DNA of 64,000 bases from assembly GCA_947487765.1 (NCBI GenBank), contig CANKXO010000004.1:62001-126000 (forward strand). The letters run 5' to 3'. Each line of letters starts with the position of its first letter. Position 1 is the first letter of the stretch. The notes under the pieces are model-generated. The model was not told where the DNA came from and made no database searches. It saw only the letters and a program-made list of their open reading frames with translations. The position numbers were made by a program, and so were the translations under genes. Positions 39,353 to 48,760 of the stretch are shown piece after piece. The DNA comes from an uncultured Pseudomonadales bacterium (lineage in GTDB: Bacteria > Pseudomonadota > Gammaproteobacteria > Pseudomonadales > Cellvibrionaceae).

Positions 39353-40009
39353 ATGGCTATTAATGTTTTTTCTGAACTTCAGCCCAAAGATCTTCTGTTT
39401 CTAGGAGAAGCTGCCCTGAGAACATTAGAGATTTCTCTGACAGCGATTGGTATAGGGAGTGTTTTCGGCGCTATTTTTGGTTGGATGATGTCAGAGGGGA
39501 ATCGCATCGTCACGTTTATCATTAATGCGATATTGGATATTTTTCGCAGTGTCCCGTTGATTATACAACTGATTCTTTTTGACAGCTTTATTTCTATTGC
39601 TGGTTATCCTCTGCCAGCATTTGTTTCGGGCACCATAGTGCTTTCTGTTTACACCGCAGCGTTAGTTGCCAATGTTGCTCGTGGTGGGGTCGAGGCTGTA
39701 CCTGCAAGCCTACGCAGAGCATCACGTTCATTAGGGTTAAGCTATTGGCAAGACCTGCGCTATATCGTATGGCCTGTTGGTTTGCGAGCGGTATTCCCTT
39801 CATGGATTGGTGTAGCGTTAAGCGTTGTTAAAGATTCGGCATTAGTCTCTGTCATAGGTTATGTTGAATTATTAAAAGCATCACAAATACTCATTACTCG
39901 AACACAAGATACTTTTGTTATTTTAACAATAGCGGGCTTGTTTTACTTTGCCTTGTCTTACCCTATATCCAAGGCCAGCGAATATATAGAAAGAAGGTGG
40001 AATCAGTGA
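39353..40009 (+). CDS. Polar amino acid ABC transporter, second permease
   Basis: Second permease, 218 residues, with the EAA loop GGVEAVPASLRRASRSLGL and the motif RSVPLIIQLILFDSF. It starts 3 bases after the first permease, and its stop overlaps the ATPase start as GTGA, so the three genes are translationally coupled. Confidence 0.9.
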   Translation: MAINVFSELQPKDLLFLGEAALRTLEISLTAIGIGSVFGAIFGWMMSEGNRIVTFIINAILDIFRSVPLIIQLILFDSFISIAGYPLPAFVSGTIVLSVYTAALVANVARGGVEAVPASLRRASRSLGLSYWQDLRYIVWPVGLRAVFPSWIGVALSVVKDSALVSVIGYVELLKASQILITRTQDTFVILTIAGLFYFALSYPISKASEYIERRWNQ

Positions 40010-40728
40010 TTGAAATAAAAGACTTAAAAAAATCTTTTGGTGAATTACAGGTATTAAAAGGTATTGACTTAACCGTTAATAATGGAGAAGTACTCAGTGT
40101 TATTGGCTCGTCTGGCTCGGGTAAATCAACATTGTTGTACTGTATTAATGCGCTTGAACCGATTGATTCTGGTTCTATTCTAGTTGATAGCATTAGTGTT
40201 CATGACAAAGCGACAGATGTTAATAAATTGCGCCAAAAAATAGGTATGGTTTTTCAGCAGTTTAATATGTTTCCTCATTTAACCGCGCAAGAAAATGTAG
40301 CTCTTGCGCCTCGTAAAGTGAAGAAAATGTCGAAGAAGGATGCTATGGATTTAGCTGCGCGGCAATTGGAGCATGTGGGTTTGGGTGAAAAAGTGGATTC
40401 TTATCCCAGTGCTTTGTCTGGTGGACAACAACAACGAGTAGCCATTGCAAGAGCGTTAGCAATGGAACCTTCTTATATGTTGTTTGATGAAGCAACCTCT
40501 GCATTGGACCCTGAGTTAGTCGGTGAAGTAGAAGATACCATGCGTATGCTAGCCAAAGAAGGTATGACAATGATTCTAGTGACTCATGAAATTAATTTTG
40601 CCAGAGACGTTTCGGATAGGATCGCTTTTTTCCATCAAGGTCGTATGGAAGAGATTAATTCGCCTGATCAATTAATTAATCATCCTGCCAGTGAACATAC
40701 GGCTAAATTTTTATCGAATGTCCGATAA
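40006..40728 (+). CDS. Polar amino acid ABC transporter, ATP-binding protein (GlnQ type)
   Basis: ATPase of the amino acid importer, 240 residues from GTG 40006, chosen because GAAGG (39993-39997) lies 8 bases upstream and the product then begins IEIKDLKKSFGE as in its family. Walker A is GSSGSGKST, the signature [16 protein letters not shown], and Walker B YMLFDEATSALDP. A GTG at 39997 would add three residues. An EamA gene follows 6 bases later. Confidence 0.93.
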   Translation: MIEIKDLKKSFGELQVLKGIDLTVNNGEVLSVIGSSGSGKSTLLYCINALEPIDSGSILVDSISVHDKATDVNKLRQKIGMVFQQFNMFPHLTAQENVALAPRKVKKMSKKDAMDLAARQLEHVGLGEKVDSYPSALSGGQQQRVAIARALAMEPSYMLFDEATSALDPELVGEVEDTMRMLAKEGMTMILVTHEINFARDVSDRIAFFHQGRMEEINSPDQLINHPASEHTAKFLSNVR

Positions 40729-40734
40729 GACTTT

Positions 40735-41634
40735 GTGAAAAAAGATCATAAAGCAGTCGTCTATGCATTGATTGCTGTTGTTATGTGGTCAACGGTTGCT
40801 ACAGCATTTAAGCTTAGCTTGCAGCAAATGACTTTGCTGCAACTGTTGACTGGAGCATCATTTTTTTCATTGCTAATTCTCGGTGTATGCTTATTATTTC
40901 GCGGAGAATTTTCTGTAGCGATAACTACTTTCCCACAGCATACGAAAGCCATTTTTTTCCTGGCATTATTAAACCCTGTTTTATACTACATTATCTTGCT
41001 GAAAGCTTATGACTTGTTGCCGGCTCAGGTGGCGCAATCAATTAATTACACTTGGGCAATCACGTTAACATTGCTTTCTGTACCTATCTTGAAGCACAAA
41101 CTTAATCGTAGAGATGTCGTAGCAATAGCCTTGGGATATGTGGGGGTGGTATGTATTGCTTTTGGTGGTAAGGGCGTTACAGGAGCTATTAATGCATTCG
41201 GGATTTTTCTTGCGTTATTAAGTACCGTTATTTGGGCGGGATATTGGTTGCTTAATGCACGAGATAAACGGCCGCCATTAACTAAGCTTTTCCAAAGCTT
41301 TTTATTAGCTCTACCAATATTAATACTACTGACATTTCTTATTGATGGTTTTTCTCAATACGGTGCGATAGATACATGGTTATATGCGTTGTATCTCGGT
41401 ATGTTTGAAATGGGTGTTGCATTTATTTTTTGGCAGCTGGCTATGCATCATACTGACCGTGTTAGTAAAATCAGTACCTTGATTTTTTTATCTCCGCTGT
41501 TGAGTCTTTTTATTATCAATAGTGTATTAGGCGAACCTATCCATGTATTAACACTGATCGGTTTAGGTTTGATTATTGGCGGTATTTTATATCAGCAGTA
41601 TCCAGAGATTTTTTCTGAAAAAAAATCCAACTAA
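40735..41634 (+). CDS. EamA/DMT-family transporter
   Basis: Inner-membrane protein of 299 residues with about ten helices in two EamA repeats, the drug/metabolite transporter fold. It starts at GTG 40735, 6 bases after the ATPase, so it probably belongs to the same operon. Its position after an amino acid importer suggests export or relief of an amino acid or related metabolite, which is inference. Its stop overlaps that of znuB by 4 bases. Confidence 0.85.
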   Translation: MKKDHKAVVYALIAVVMWSTVATAFKLSLQQMTLLQLLTGASFFSLLILGVCLLFRGEFSVAITTFPQHTKAIFFLALLNPVLYYIILLKAYDLLPAQVAQSINYTWAITLTLLSVPILKHKLNRRDVVAIALGYVGVVCIAFGGKGVTGAINAFGIFLALLSTVIWAGYWLLNARDKRPPLTKLFQSFLLALPILILLTFLIDGFSQYGAIDTWLYALYLGMFEMGVAFIFWQLAMHHTDRVSKISTLIFLSPLLSLFIINSVLGEPIHVLTLIGLGLIIGGILYQQYPEIFSEKKSN

Positions 41635-42416
41635 GCCGAATACCGCTTTATAAGTAAAGAGAGTATAAATAATCCACTGGCACTGGCAACGATGGACGGG
41701 CCTGCTGGTGTATCCCATTGAAAAGAACTGGCCAGGCCTAGAGCAACCGATAGGCAGCCAATGATTGCTGCGAAGCCTACCATTTGTTCTGGAGTTCGAG
41801 ATAAGTAACGCGCTGCGGCTGCAGGTATAATTAATAAGGCTGTAATTAATAGTACTCCAACAATTTTAATGGCAACGGCTATCGTCAATGCGAGCATAAA
41901 TAATAATAATAAACGCATACGCTTTACCGGAACACCTTCTACTTCAGCCATTGCTTCGTTAACAGTGATAGCGAGTAAAGGTGTCCAGAAGCGCCAGATC
42001 AATAAGCCAATAACAATAGCAATAGCAAATATGGTGATGATATCAGTTGTATTTGTTGAAAGAATATCGCCTAGCAAATAACGCGTTAAATCCAATCGGC
42101 CTGCATCAAAAACACTGACGAGTATCAACCCGATTGCGAGGGACGAATGCGAGATGATTCCGAGCAACGTGTCCGTGGGAAGTTGGCGTTGGGTTTGCCA
42201 AATTGTCAGTAGAATTGCCACAATTAAGCAACTCACAGTAATTGCTGCTTGGATGCTGACAGTAAGTAGTAAACCAAAGGCAACGCCTAGTAAAGAAGCA
42301 TGCGCTAAGGTATCACCAAAATATGCCAGCCGCTGCCATACAACAAAGGCACCTAGTGGCGCAGCAATTAAGGCAACACCGACCCCAGCCAGTAGAGCGA
42401 ATAATAAAAAATCCAT
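41631..42416 (-). CDS. znuB: Zinc ABC transporter, permease ZnuB
   Basis: Inner-membrane permease of the high-affinity zinc importer, 261 residues with about eight helices and the ABC-3 family signature (APLGAFVVWQRLAYFGDTLAHASLLGVAFG). The start overlaps the znuC stop, so it is translationally coupled and the last gene of zur-znuC-znuB. Confidence 0.94.
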   Translation of the reverse strand: MDFLLFALLAGVGVALIAAPLGAFVVWQRLAYFGDTLAHASLLGVAFGLLLTVSIQAAITVSCLIVAILLTIWQTQRQLPTDTLLGIISHSSLAIGLILVSVFDAGRLDLTRYLLGDILSTNTTDIITIFAIAIVIGLLIWRFWTPLLAITVNEAMAEVEGVPVKRMRLLLLFMLALTIAVAIKIVGVLLITALLIIPAAAARYLSRTPEQMVGFAAIIGCLSVALGLASSFQWDTPAGPSIVASASGLFILSLLIKRYSA

Positions 42417-43258
42417 TAATGATCACCATGGCTACATTGAGAATGGTTTTGATGTGTGTCTTTTCCTTTCACAACTTTACCATGCAAATCGTGTTTGTGA
42501 TCATGATGGTGAGTATAGGTTGCCAAGTTACTGGAAGTGTCACCGAATAATTCTAAATAAGCTGGATGGCTGGAGACGCTCTCTGGGTGACCGTGACAGC
42601 AAATATGTTGATTTAAACAAATCACATGATCTGTCGCTGCCATGACTAAATGTAAGTCATGAGATACCATTAACACGCCGCAATTTAATTCATCACGAAT
42701 ATCACTGATTAATTGGTAGAGTTGATTCTGACCATTAATGTCTACGCCCTGGACTGGTTCATCCAACACAAGTAATTGTGGCTGACGTAGTAAAGCGCGG
42801 GCTAGTAAGACTCGTTGAATCTCTCCGCCAGAAAGGTTATTCATATCCGTTTTCTGTAAATGGTTAACGCCTGTCCGCGTTAATGCTTTATCAATACTGA
42901 TAGTAGAACTTTGTACTGAACTCAAGGTGCTATTAACAAGAGACAAAAAACGATCCACTGTCAGTGGGAGCTGGGGATTGAGTTGAAGACGTTGTGGCAT
43001 ATAACCGATGCGACAATCTTTGTTACGTTTAATTGTACCGGCCGTCGGTGAACTTAAACCCAAGAGTATATTTAACAGGGTTGTCTTGCCTGCGCCGTTT
43101 GGTCCGATGAGAGTGACGATCTCGCCAGCAGAAATGGTTATGTTGATATCCTGTAACAGTACCTTGTCGCCATGAATAAGTGAGATGTTATCCGCAGTAA
43201 TCAGTGCTTGTGAGTTACTACTAAGAGGCTGTTTGGAGGTTGAAGTCTCTTTTTTCAT
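42416..43258 (-). CDS. znuC: Zinc ABC transporter, ATP-binding protein ZnuC, with a His-rich C-terminus
   Basis: ATPase of the zinc importer, 280 residues. Walker A is GPNGAGKTT, the signature LSGGEIQRVLLARAL, and Walker B LLVLDEPVQGVD. The C-terminus (about residues 246-280) is unusually rich in His (HHHDHKHDLH and further HxxH), which probably binds zinc. It begins 1 base after zur, so the three genes form one operon under Zur control. Confidence 0.94.
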   Translation of the reverse strand: MKKETSTSKQPLSSNSQALITADNISLIHGDKVLLQDINITISAGEIVTLIGPNGAGKTTLLNILLGLSSPTAGTIKRNKDCRIGYMPQRLQLNPQLPLTVDRFLSLVNSTLSSVQSSTISIDKALTRTGVNHLQKTDMNNLSGGEIQRVLLARALLRQPQLLVLDEPVQGVDINGQNQLYQLISDIRDELNCGVLMVSHDLHLVMAATDHVICLNQHICCHGHPESVSSHPAYLELFGDTSSNLATYTHHHDHKHDLHGKVVKGKDTHQNHSQCSHGDH

Positions 43259-43259
43259 T

Positions 43260-43751
43260 CTACTGGCACTGTTTACATAAGCCAGTCACTTCTAGCCATT
43301 GTTGTTTTGGGGAAAAATTGAGCTCTTTTGCTGCCTTGCTTATCTCTAATGACAATGCAGAATTAATTATTTCTTGAGTATCATGGCATTCACTGCAAAT
43401 GAAAAAATAATTGGCTTGTTGATTGAGGCCTTGTGACGTCGGTTGATGAGATTGTGGACTGGTGCAGCCAATGTAGGCATTCAATGAATTGATGCGGTGG
43501 ACTAGGCCCAAGCTTAACAAAAATTCGAGTGTACGATAAACGGTTGGTGGTGCGACACGACGCTGTGATTGTTTAGCCAACATATCCATCAATGTATAAG
43601 CCCCCAGGGGCTTATGGCTTTCCCAAATAAGTAATAACACTTGTTCTCGAAGAGCAGTCAGCTTTGCACCATGCTCTGTGCAAATAGCCTTAGCCGATGA
43701 AAGCGCATCATCAATACATGTCTGGTGATTGTGACAATCGGTCATAAGCAT
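43260..43751 (-). CDS. zur: Zinc uptake regulator Zur (Fur family)
   Basis: Zinc-sensing repressor of 163 residues. The winged helix lies at about residues 25-95 (LTALREQVLLLI, PPTVYRTLEFLLSLGLVHRI). The structural-zinc CxxC pairs are C119/C122 and C159/C162. This C-terminal CxxC pair separates Zur from Fur. It is the first gene of zur-znuC-znuB and is divergent from znuA, with a Zur box between, so it should repress both units. The start is one of two ATGs (43751 or 43745). Confidence 0.93.
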   Translation of the reverse strand: MLMTDCHNHQTCIDDALSSAKAICTEHGAKLTALREQVLLLIWESHKPLGAYTLMDMLAKQSQRRVAPPTVYRTLEFLLSLGLVHRINSLNAYIGCTSPQSHQPTSQGLNQQANYFFICSECHDTQEIINSALSLEISKAAKELNFSPKQQWLEVTGLCKQCQ

Positions 43752-43792
43752 ATTGCCTGTTTAAAATAGTGAATCAATACCTACAAAACTAA

Positions 43793-43807
43793 TGTTATGA
43801 TATAACA
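43793..43807. promoter_or_regulatory. Zur operator
   Basis: TGTTATGATATAACA is a 6-3-6 perfect palindrome that matches the known gammaproteobacterial Zur core TGTTATAATATAACA at 14 of 15 bases. It lies between zur (minus) and znuA (plus), 42 and 147 bases from the two starts, and could repress both directions. Confidence 0.9.
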
Positions 43808-43953
43808 CTATGATGAGAGGTTAACAATTTATTTTGCTTCCCTTTCTAAATCATTGTTAAGACCCTAAGGTCAGTGATCAGTATAAACTAAGTGCCCTAC
43901 TGCTAATGGCTTTTGGGTGATTTTTAAGCGTAATTTTTTAGTTAGGTAGTACA

Positions 43954-44862
43954 GTGGCAGTATCTATTCGCAAATTTTTATCATCACTATTATTCGTAAT
44001 ATTTATTTTTCTGTTGGGCTTTTCGGCCACTGTAAAGGCCGAGATAACGGTCCTTACAAGTATTAAACCTTTAGCCGTACTGTTATCACAGCTAGTTGCA
44101 CCCGGCGATCAGGTAGAGCAACTGCTGGCAGCCGACCGCTCTCCTCATCATTATCAATTAAAAGCGTCTGAGAGAAAGCAGTTAGGTTCTGCGGATCTAG
44201 TTGTTTGGATTGGCCCAGAGTTAGAGTCGTTCCTCGAAAAACCCTTAAGCCAAAGAAAGCAAGGTGTGTATACACTGGCGGACTTAGAGGGACTTCATTG
44301 GCCAGAAGAAGGACATCAAGATGAGCACGACAGCCATCAACATGATCATCATAACCATAGCAGCCATAGGGACCCTCATTTATGGTTAGATCCCCATAAT
44401 CTTAGTGTTATTACTCGAGCACTGACAAAAACGTTAATAAAGCAATCACCGCAACAAGCAGAGACTTATAGGCAAAACAGCGCAAAAGTGCTTAATGCAT
44501 TAACAGCTCTTGATAAAAAATTAAAAAGTGAATTGTTGGCTATTGCGGATAAACCTTTTATTGTACTTCACCCTGCCTATAACCATTTTGTCGAGCGCTA
44601 TGCTTTGAATCAATTGGACTATATCGTCATCACTCCAGAGAGAGGGATTGGCGCGAAACATTTATATGAATTAAAGAAGCAGTCTGTACGATGTGTTTTT
44701 AGTGAGCAAGGCCAAAACAGCCAATTGGTGAATCAATTGGCTCAGGATATCAACGCCCGAACAGCGATGCTGGATCCGATGGGTGCAGCTTTAACTGACA
44801 GTGCTGATGCTGGTAGCGTCATCCGTCAATTGGCGGATACATTATTGGGCTGCCTAGAGTAA
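43954..44862 (+). CDS. znuA: Zinc ABC transporter, periplasmic zinc-binding protein ZnuA
   Basis: Periplasmic zinc receptor of 302 residues with a signal peptide (core SLLFVIFIFLLGF, ending VKAE). The zinc ligands are probably in SPHHYQL (H65/H66), DPHLWLDP (H142) and HPAYNHF. The His-rich loop typical of ZnuA runs about residues 121-138. It starts at GTG 43954. It delivers zinc to ZnuBC and is the only plus-strand gene of the zinc cluster. Confidence 0.93.
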   Translation: MAVSIRKFLSSLLFVIFIFLLGFSATVKAEITVLTSIKPLAVLLSQLVAPGDQVEQLLAADRSPHHYQLKASERKQLGSADLVVWIGPELESFLEKPLSQRKQGVYTLADLEGLHWPEEGHQDEHDSHQHDHHNHSSHRDPHLWLDPHNLSVITRALTKTLIKQSPQQAETYRQNSAKVLNALTALDKKLKSELLAIADKPFIVLHPAYNHFVERYALNQLDYIVITPERGIGAKHLYELKKQSVRCVFSEQGQNSQLVNQLAQDINARTAMLDPMGAALTDSADAGSVIRQLADTLLGCLE

Positions 44863-44899
44863 ATTAGGCTCGCTAAGTACTATAAGATAAGGCTTTTAA

Positions 44900-45193
44900 T
44901 CAAATAGCGGCGCGTTGCTCAGCCATGTTAGAGCTTACCTTGTCATAAATGACTTCTGGCAACATTAAGCCTCTACCTTGTAAATACTCTCGTTGTTCTT
45001 GTTCTAACTCATTGGTAAAACGACCAAAATGCATGAAGATATTAGCATCGGGTGATGTAGAGCTGTAGCGTAGTAGAGAAAATATCGATTTTTGGTCAGA
45101 TAAACGGTGACGTACGCCAGTTTTGTCGCGCACAGCTTTCGACAGCTGTTGTAATTGGTATACCGCTGTTTGGGAAAAAACTAAGGATTTCAT
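44900..45193 (-). CDS. Small protein of unknown function (97 aa)
   Basis: I do not recognise this gene. It codes for 97 residues, soluble, basic in the N-terminal third. A long Gln/Glu-rich helix (about residues 62-78, ELEQEQREYLQG) is the only notable feature. The ATG is supported by AGGGGC upstream on its strand (weak). It is convergent with znuA 37 bases away. It may be a lineage-restricted gene. Confidence 0.5.
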   Translation of the reverse strand: MKSLVFSQTAVYQLQQLSKAVRDKTGVRHRLSDQKSIFSLLRYSSTSPDANIFMHFGRFTNELEQEQREYLQGRGLMLPEVIYDKVSSNMAEQRAAI

Positions 45194-45564
45194 TAAAAGC
45201 CCCTGTTAAAGAGAGTGAAACAAAAATATAAAAAACCCAATGCACCAAACATCTAGCACATACTTTCAGTGTAGTTGAAGGATATTTTTTTGCTGTGATT
45301 AAATGCGACAACATTTGAGACTTTATTGGCAAAAAAATAAATAAATGACCGAAAAAGTAAAAGTTCTGGTCAAAGAGTGACCAAGCTAGAAATACGACAT
45401 GATTTTTTATGGTCATAAGAGCATTGCTGCAAGATCAATAAACCTTGCTCACTCCAAGTGATTCCTGCTAAAGAAAGATACTGAGAAGCCATGGCTTAGG
45501 TAACAGCTTTCCATTATCCTTACCGCCCTGCCCATTTCCTTGAAAATAATAGAGATTCTTAACT
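45194..45564. other. Intergenic region upstream of polA
   Basis: 371 bases with no gene I can support. An AT-rich stretch near 45230-45360 and a short inverted repeat (GGTCAAAGAGTGACC, 45368-45382) are visible. No convincing -35/-10 pair for polA or terminator is seen. Confidence 0.3.
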
Positions 45565-48318
45565 ATGGATGAAGCAACATCAAAACCACTGATTTTGGTT
45601 GATGGTTCCTCTTACCTTTACCGAGCCTTCCATGCGCTACCACCGCTAACCAATTCCAAAGGTCAGCCGACCGGTGCTGTTAAAGGCGTCATCAGTATGT
45701 TGCGTCGTCTCCAGAAGGATTACCCAGAAAGTACAATCGTTGTTGTTTTTGATGCGAAGGGGAAAACCTTTCGCGATGATATTTTTAAAGAATACAAAGC
45801 TAACCGCCCTTCTATGCCCGATGAACTCAGGCCACAAGTTCAACCGATACACGATATTGTTAAAGCAATGGGCTTGCCATTACTAATAGAAGAAGGCGTT
45901 GAAGCTGACGATGTTATAGGCACACTGGCTCAGCAAGCTACTGTTGCTATGCAACCAGTAGTGATTTCTACTGGCGATAAAGATATGGCGCAATTGGTAA
46001 ACGAGCACATCACCTTAGTCAATACAATGAGTGATACCCTCTTAGATATCGATGGGGTAAAGGCAAAGTTTGGTATCCCGCCGGAGCTGATTATCGATTA
46101 CTTAGCTTTAATGGGCGATAAGGTCGACAATATTCCTGGTGTGCCCGGTGTTGGTGAAAAGACAGCATTGGCTTTACTTCAGGAACTGGGAAGCTTGGAT
46201 AATATTTATCGTGATCTAGAAGCCGTAAGGCCACTGAGTTTTCGTGGTGCGAAAAAAATGCCAGAAAAGTTAGCAGAGCATGAAGAAATGGCGCGTTTGT
46301 CCTATCTGTTGGCAACCATTAAAACAGATGTAACATTGCCTTATGCCATCGGTGATTTAGTACAAACCCCGGTTGATAAGAAATCGTTGTTAACGTTATT
46401 TGCTGACATGGAGTTTAAAGGGTGGGTAACAGAGCTGAATCAAGAGCCTAGTGCAAACCCCAAACAGGGCTCAGATGAAGCATCAGATACAACGCAAAAT
46501 ACACCTATTAATAGCCATTACGAGACAATACTGACAGAAGCTGATTTTACTAGATGGTTAGTTAAACTGGAAAAGTCAGCGCTATTTGCTTTTGATACTG
46601 AAACAACGAGTCTGGATTATATGCAAGCTCGCATTGTAGGAGTGTCTTTTGCGGTTGAACCTGGAGAAGCAGCGTATGTGCCTTGTGAACATGATTACCT
46701 GGACGCGCCAGAGCAATTGTCGCTTGATTGGGTATTAGGCAAGCTTAAACCCCTATTGGAAAGTCGAGATAAAGCCAAGGTCGGTCAAAATTTAAAGTAC
46801 GATCGCAGCGTACTGCTTAACCATGGCATTACTCTGAATGGTATTGCCTTCGATACCATGCTCGAATCGTATGTACTCAATGCAACCGCTACGCGGCATG
46901 ATATGGATAGTCTAGCTAAAGTATACCTTGATCGAAGTACAATTCATTTTGAAGATATTGCTGGGAAAGGCGTTAAGCAGCTCACATTTAATCAAATTCC
47001 TCTTGAAGAAGCCGCTCCTTATGCTGCCGAGGATGCCGATATTACACTGCAATTGCATCAGGCCTTAACGCCTCAGCTTGATGCAGACCCTGCACTTCAA
47101 ACGGTATTCACAAGTATCGAAATGCCTCTGGTCTCGTTGCTGTCTGATATCGAGCGTAATGGCGCACAAGTTGACGCAAAACTGCTTGGAGAGCAAAGTC
47201 TTGAATTGGGTGAACGTTTAGCTGAATTGGAAAAGCAAGCTTATGATCTAGCCGGTGAGGAATTCAACTTGGGCTCGCCAAAACAACTGGGCGCCATTCT
47301 ATTTGAAAAACTGGGTTTGCCAGTACGGAAGAAAACGCCTAAAGGTGCACCTTCAACGGCAGAAGAGGTCTTGCAAGAGCTCGCGCTAGATTACCCTTTA
47401 CCCAAGGTCTTGATGGAATATCGAGGGCTTTCAAAATTAAAATCGACCTATACCGATAAGCTGCCACATATGATAAACCCTCAAACGGGGCGCATTCACA
47501 CCTCTTATCATCAGGCAGTTACTGCCACAGGGCGATTGTCTTCTTCTGACCCTAATTTACAAAATATTCCTATCCGAACGGCTGAAGGGCGTAGAATTCG
47601 TCAGGCTTTTATTGCACCCAAAGGCCACAGAATAGTTGCGGCAGACTATTCTCAAATAGAATTGCGTATCATGGCCCACTTGTCTGATGATCCGGGTTTA
47701 TTAGAAGCCTTTAACCAAAACCTCGATGTTCATCGTGCAACTGCAGCAGAAGTATTCGAAACGGATTTGGGTAAGGTAACCGATGAGCAGCGCCGGAGTG
47801 CAAAAGCAATCAACTTCGGTTTAATTTACGGTATGTCGGCATTTGGTTTGGCTAAGCAGTTAGGTTTGGGGCGAAATGATGCTCAGCAATATATTGATCG
47901 CTACTTTGAGCGCTATCCTGGTGTTAAAACCTATATGGACACAACTAGACATTTGGCAGCTGAACAGGGTTATGTAGAAACATTATTTGGTCGACGGCTT
48001 TATTTACCTGAAATTAATGCTAGTAATGGCATGCGTCGACAAGCAGCAGAGCGAGCGGCTATTAATGCCCCTATGCAAGGAACGGCTGCGGATATCATCA
48101 AGCGCGCTATGATAAATGTGGATGAATGGCTAGAAGGCTCAGTATTTGATGCGAAAATGATTATGCAGGTTCATGATGAACTGGTATTTGAGGTCAAAAC
48201 CGAGCAAATCGAAGAGTTTATTCCTTTATTATGTGAAAAAATGGCTAATGCAGCAAAATTATCGGTACCGTTAATCGTTGAAGCTGGGGTTGGTGATAAT
48301 TGGGATCAAGCACACTAA
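45565..48318 (+). CDS. polA: DNA polymerase I
   Basis: Repair and Okazaki-fragment polymerase, 917 residues, full length. The 5'-3' exonuclease fills about residues 1-290 ([33 protein letters not shown]). A proofreading exonuclease at about 325-510 retains its catalytic DTE ([12 protein letters not shown]). The polymerase has motif [15 protein letters not shown], motif [20 protein letters not shown] and motif [10 protein letters not shown]. It stands alone, 371 bases after the previous gene. An sRNA candidate follows. Confidence 0.97.
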   Translation: MDEATSKPLILVDGSSYLYRAFHALPPLTNSKGQPTGAVKGVISMLRRLQKDYPESTIVVVFDAKGKTFRDDIFKEYKANRPSMPDELRPQVQPIHDIVKAMGLPLLIEEGVEADDVIGTLAQQATVAMQPVVISTGDKDMAQLVNEHITLVNTMSDTLLDIDGVKAKFGIPPELIIDYLALMGDKVDNIPGVPGVGEKTALALLQELGSLDNIYRDLEAVRPLSFRGAKKMPEKLAEHEEMARLSYLLATIKTDVTLPYAIGDLVQTPVDKKSLLTLFADMEFKGWVTELNQEPSANPKQGSDEASDTTQNTPINSHYETILTEADFTRWLVKLEKSALFAFDTETTSLDYMQARIVGVSFAVEPGEAAYVPCEHDYLDAPEQLSLDWVLGKLKPLLESRDKAKVGQNLKYDRSVLLNHGITLNGIAFDTMLESYVLNATATRHDMDSLAKVYLDRSTIHFEDIAGKGVKQLTFNQIPLEEAAPYAAEDADITLQLHQALTPQLDADPALQTVFTSIEMPLVSLLSDIERNGAQVDAKLLGEQSLELGERLAELEKQAYDLAGEEFNLGSPKQLGAILFEKLGLPVRKKTPKGAPSTAEEVLQELALDYPLPKVLMEYRGLSKLKSTYTDKLPHMINPQTGRIHTSYHQAVTATGRLSSSDPNLQNIPIRTAEGRRIRQAFIAPKGHRIVAADYSQIELRIMAHLSDDPGLLEAFNQNLDVHRATAAEVFETDLGKVTDEQRRSAKAINFGLIYGMSAFGLAKQLGLGRNDAQQYIDRYFERYPGVKTYMDTTRHLAAEQGYVETLFGRRLYLPEINASNGMRRQAAERAAINAPMQGTAADIIKRAMINVDEWLEGSVFDAKMIMQVHDELVFEVKTEQIEEFIPLLCEKMANAAKLSVPLIVEAGVGDNWDQAH

Positions 48319-48459
48319 ATGATTCATATCGGCTTATTTATAATGTAATTATTGTGTTTTAGGTGCTTTTTTATTTGTTGTACATACTAAGGTTGTCTCT
48401 CAATCATAGCCTCATTTATGAGGCTTAAAAATAAATTGAAAATAAATGTAACTTTTTGT

Positions 48460-48486
48460 GAACTTTTCTTTTTCTCGCTAGTCACA
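48460..48486 (+). promoter_or_regulatory. Sigma-E/AlgU-like promoter upstream of the sRNA candidate
   Basis: GAACTT (48460-48465) is a perfect -35 for sigma-E/AlgU. TCACA (48482-48486) lies exactly 16 bases later and matches the -10 consensus TCTRA at three positions (T, C and the final A). Transcription would start near 48492. The element is the only signal of this type I noticed in the window. Confidence 0.5.
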
Positions 48487-48491
48487 GTCAT

Positions 48492-48580
48492 GCCCCTTAA
48501 ATTTGCGCCCAAAATAGACGCAAATTGTTTTGCCAAAAATCCCCCTAAGGCAACCCCGGCTCTGCCGGGGTCTATTTTTG
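48492..48580 (+). ncRNA. Candidate trans-acting sRNA in the Spot 42/ErsA position
   Basis: Between polA and the porin gene there is about 90 bases of apparently non-coding sequence that folds well. ATTTGCG (48501-48507) pairs with CGCAAAT (48519-48525); a single-stranded stretch with TCCCCCT follows, then the GC-rich terminator CCCCGGC-TCT-GCCGGGG (48554-48570) and a U run. It has its own sigma-E-like promoter. Spot 42 (E. coli) and the AlgU-dependent ErsA (P. aeruginosa) lie in the same place after polA. Homology is not shown; the call rests on position, promoter and structure. Confidence 0.55.
48554..48579 (+). terminator. Rho-independent terminator of the sRNA candidate
   Basis: A 7-base GC stem (CCCCGGC/GCCGGGG) with a three-base TCT loop, followed by TCTATTTTT. 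It is too compact and too strong to be chance in this AT-rich gap. It could also end polA read-through. Confidence 0.8.
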
Positions 48581-48686
48581 TTCGTTTTTTAATCTGCTCG
48601 AGCTGATCAATAATTGATCTGTATGTTCAAAAAGTAGGCGGTATTTGCGCATAACTTCACCGCTTTTCCCCTTTTACTAAAAAAAT

Positions 48687-48715
48687 TTGACTTATCTCTG
48701 CTACCCCTTTATAAA
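48687..48715 (+). promoter_or_regulatory. Sigma-70 promoter of the porin gene
   Basis: TTGACT (48687-48692) and TATAAA (48710-48715) are separated by exactly 17 bases, each one base from consensus. Transcription would begin near 48722, giving a short leader that ends in AGGGGG at 48750-48754 before the porin ATG. Confidence 0.75.
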
Positions 48716-48760
48716 AAGCGCTCTTCATATTTTAATTAATAATATTTAGGGGGCAAATCC

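Noticed and set aside
42154-42645. 163-codon plus-strand ORF across znuB/znuC
   Set aside because: It is opposite two clear ABC transporter genes, is low in complexity at its start, and has no ribosome site.
45096-45416. 106-codon minus-strand ORF upstream of polA
   Set aside because: It overlaps the better supported 44900-45193 gene in another frame and has no ribosome site or motif.
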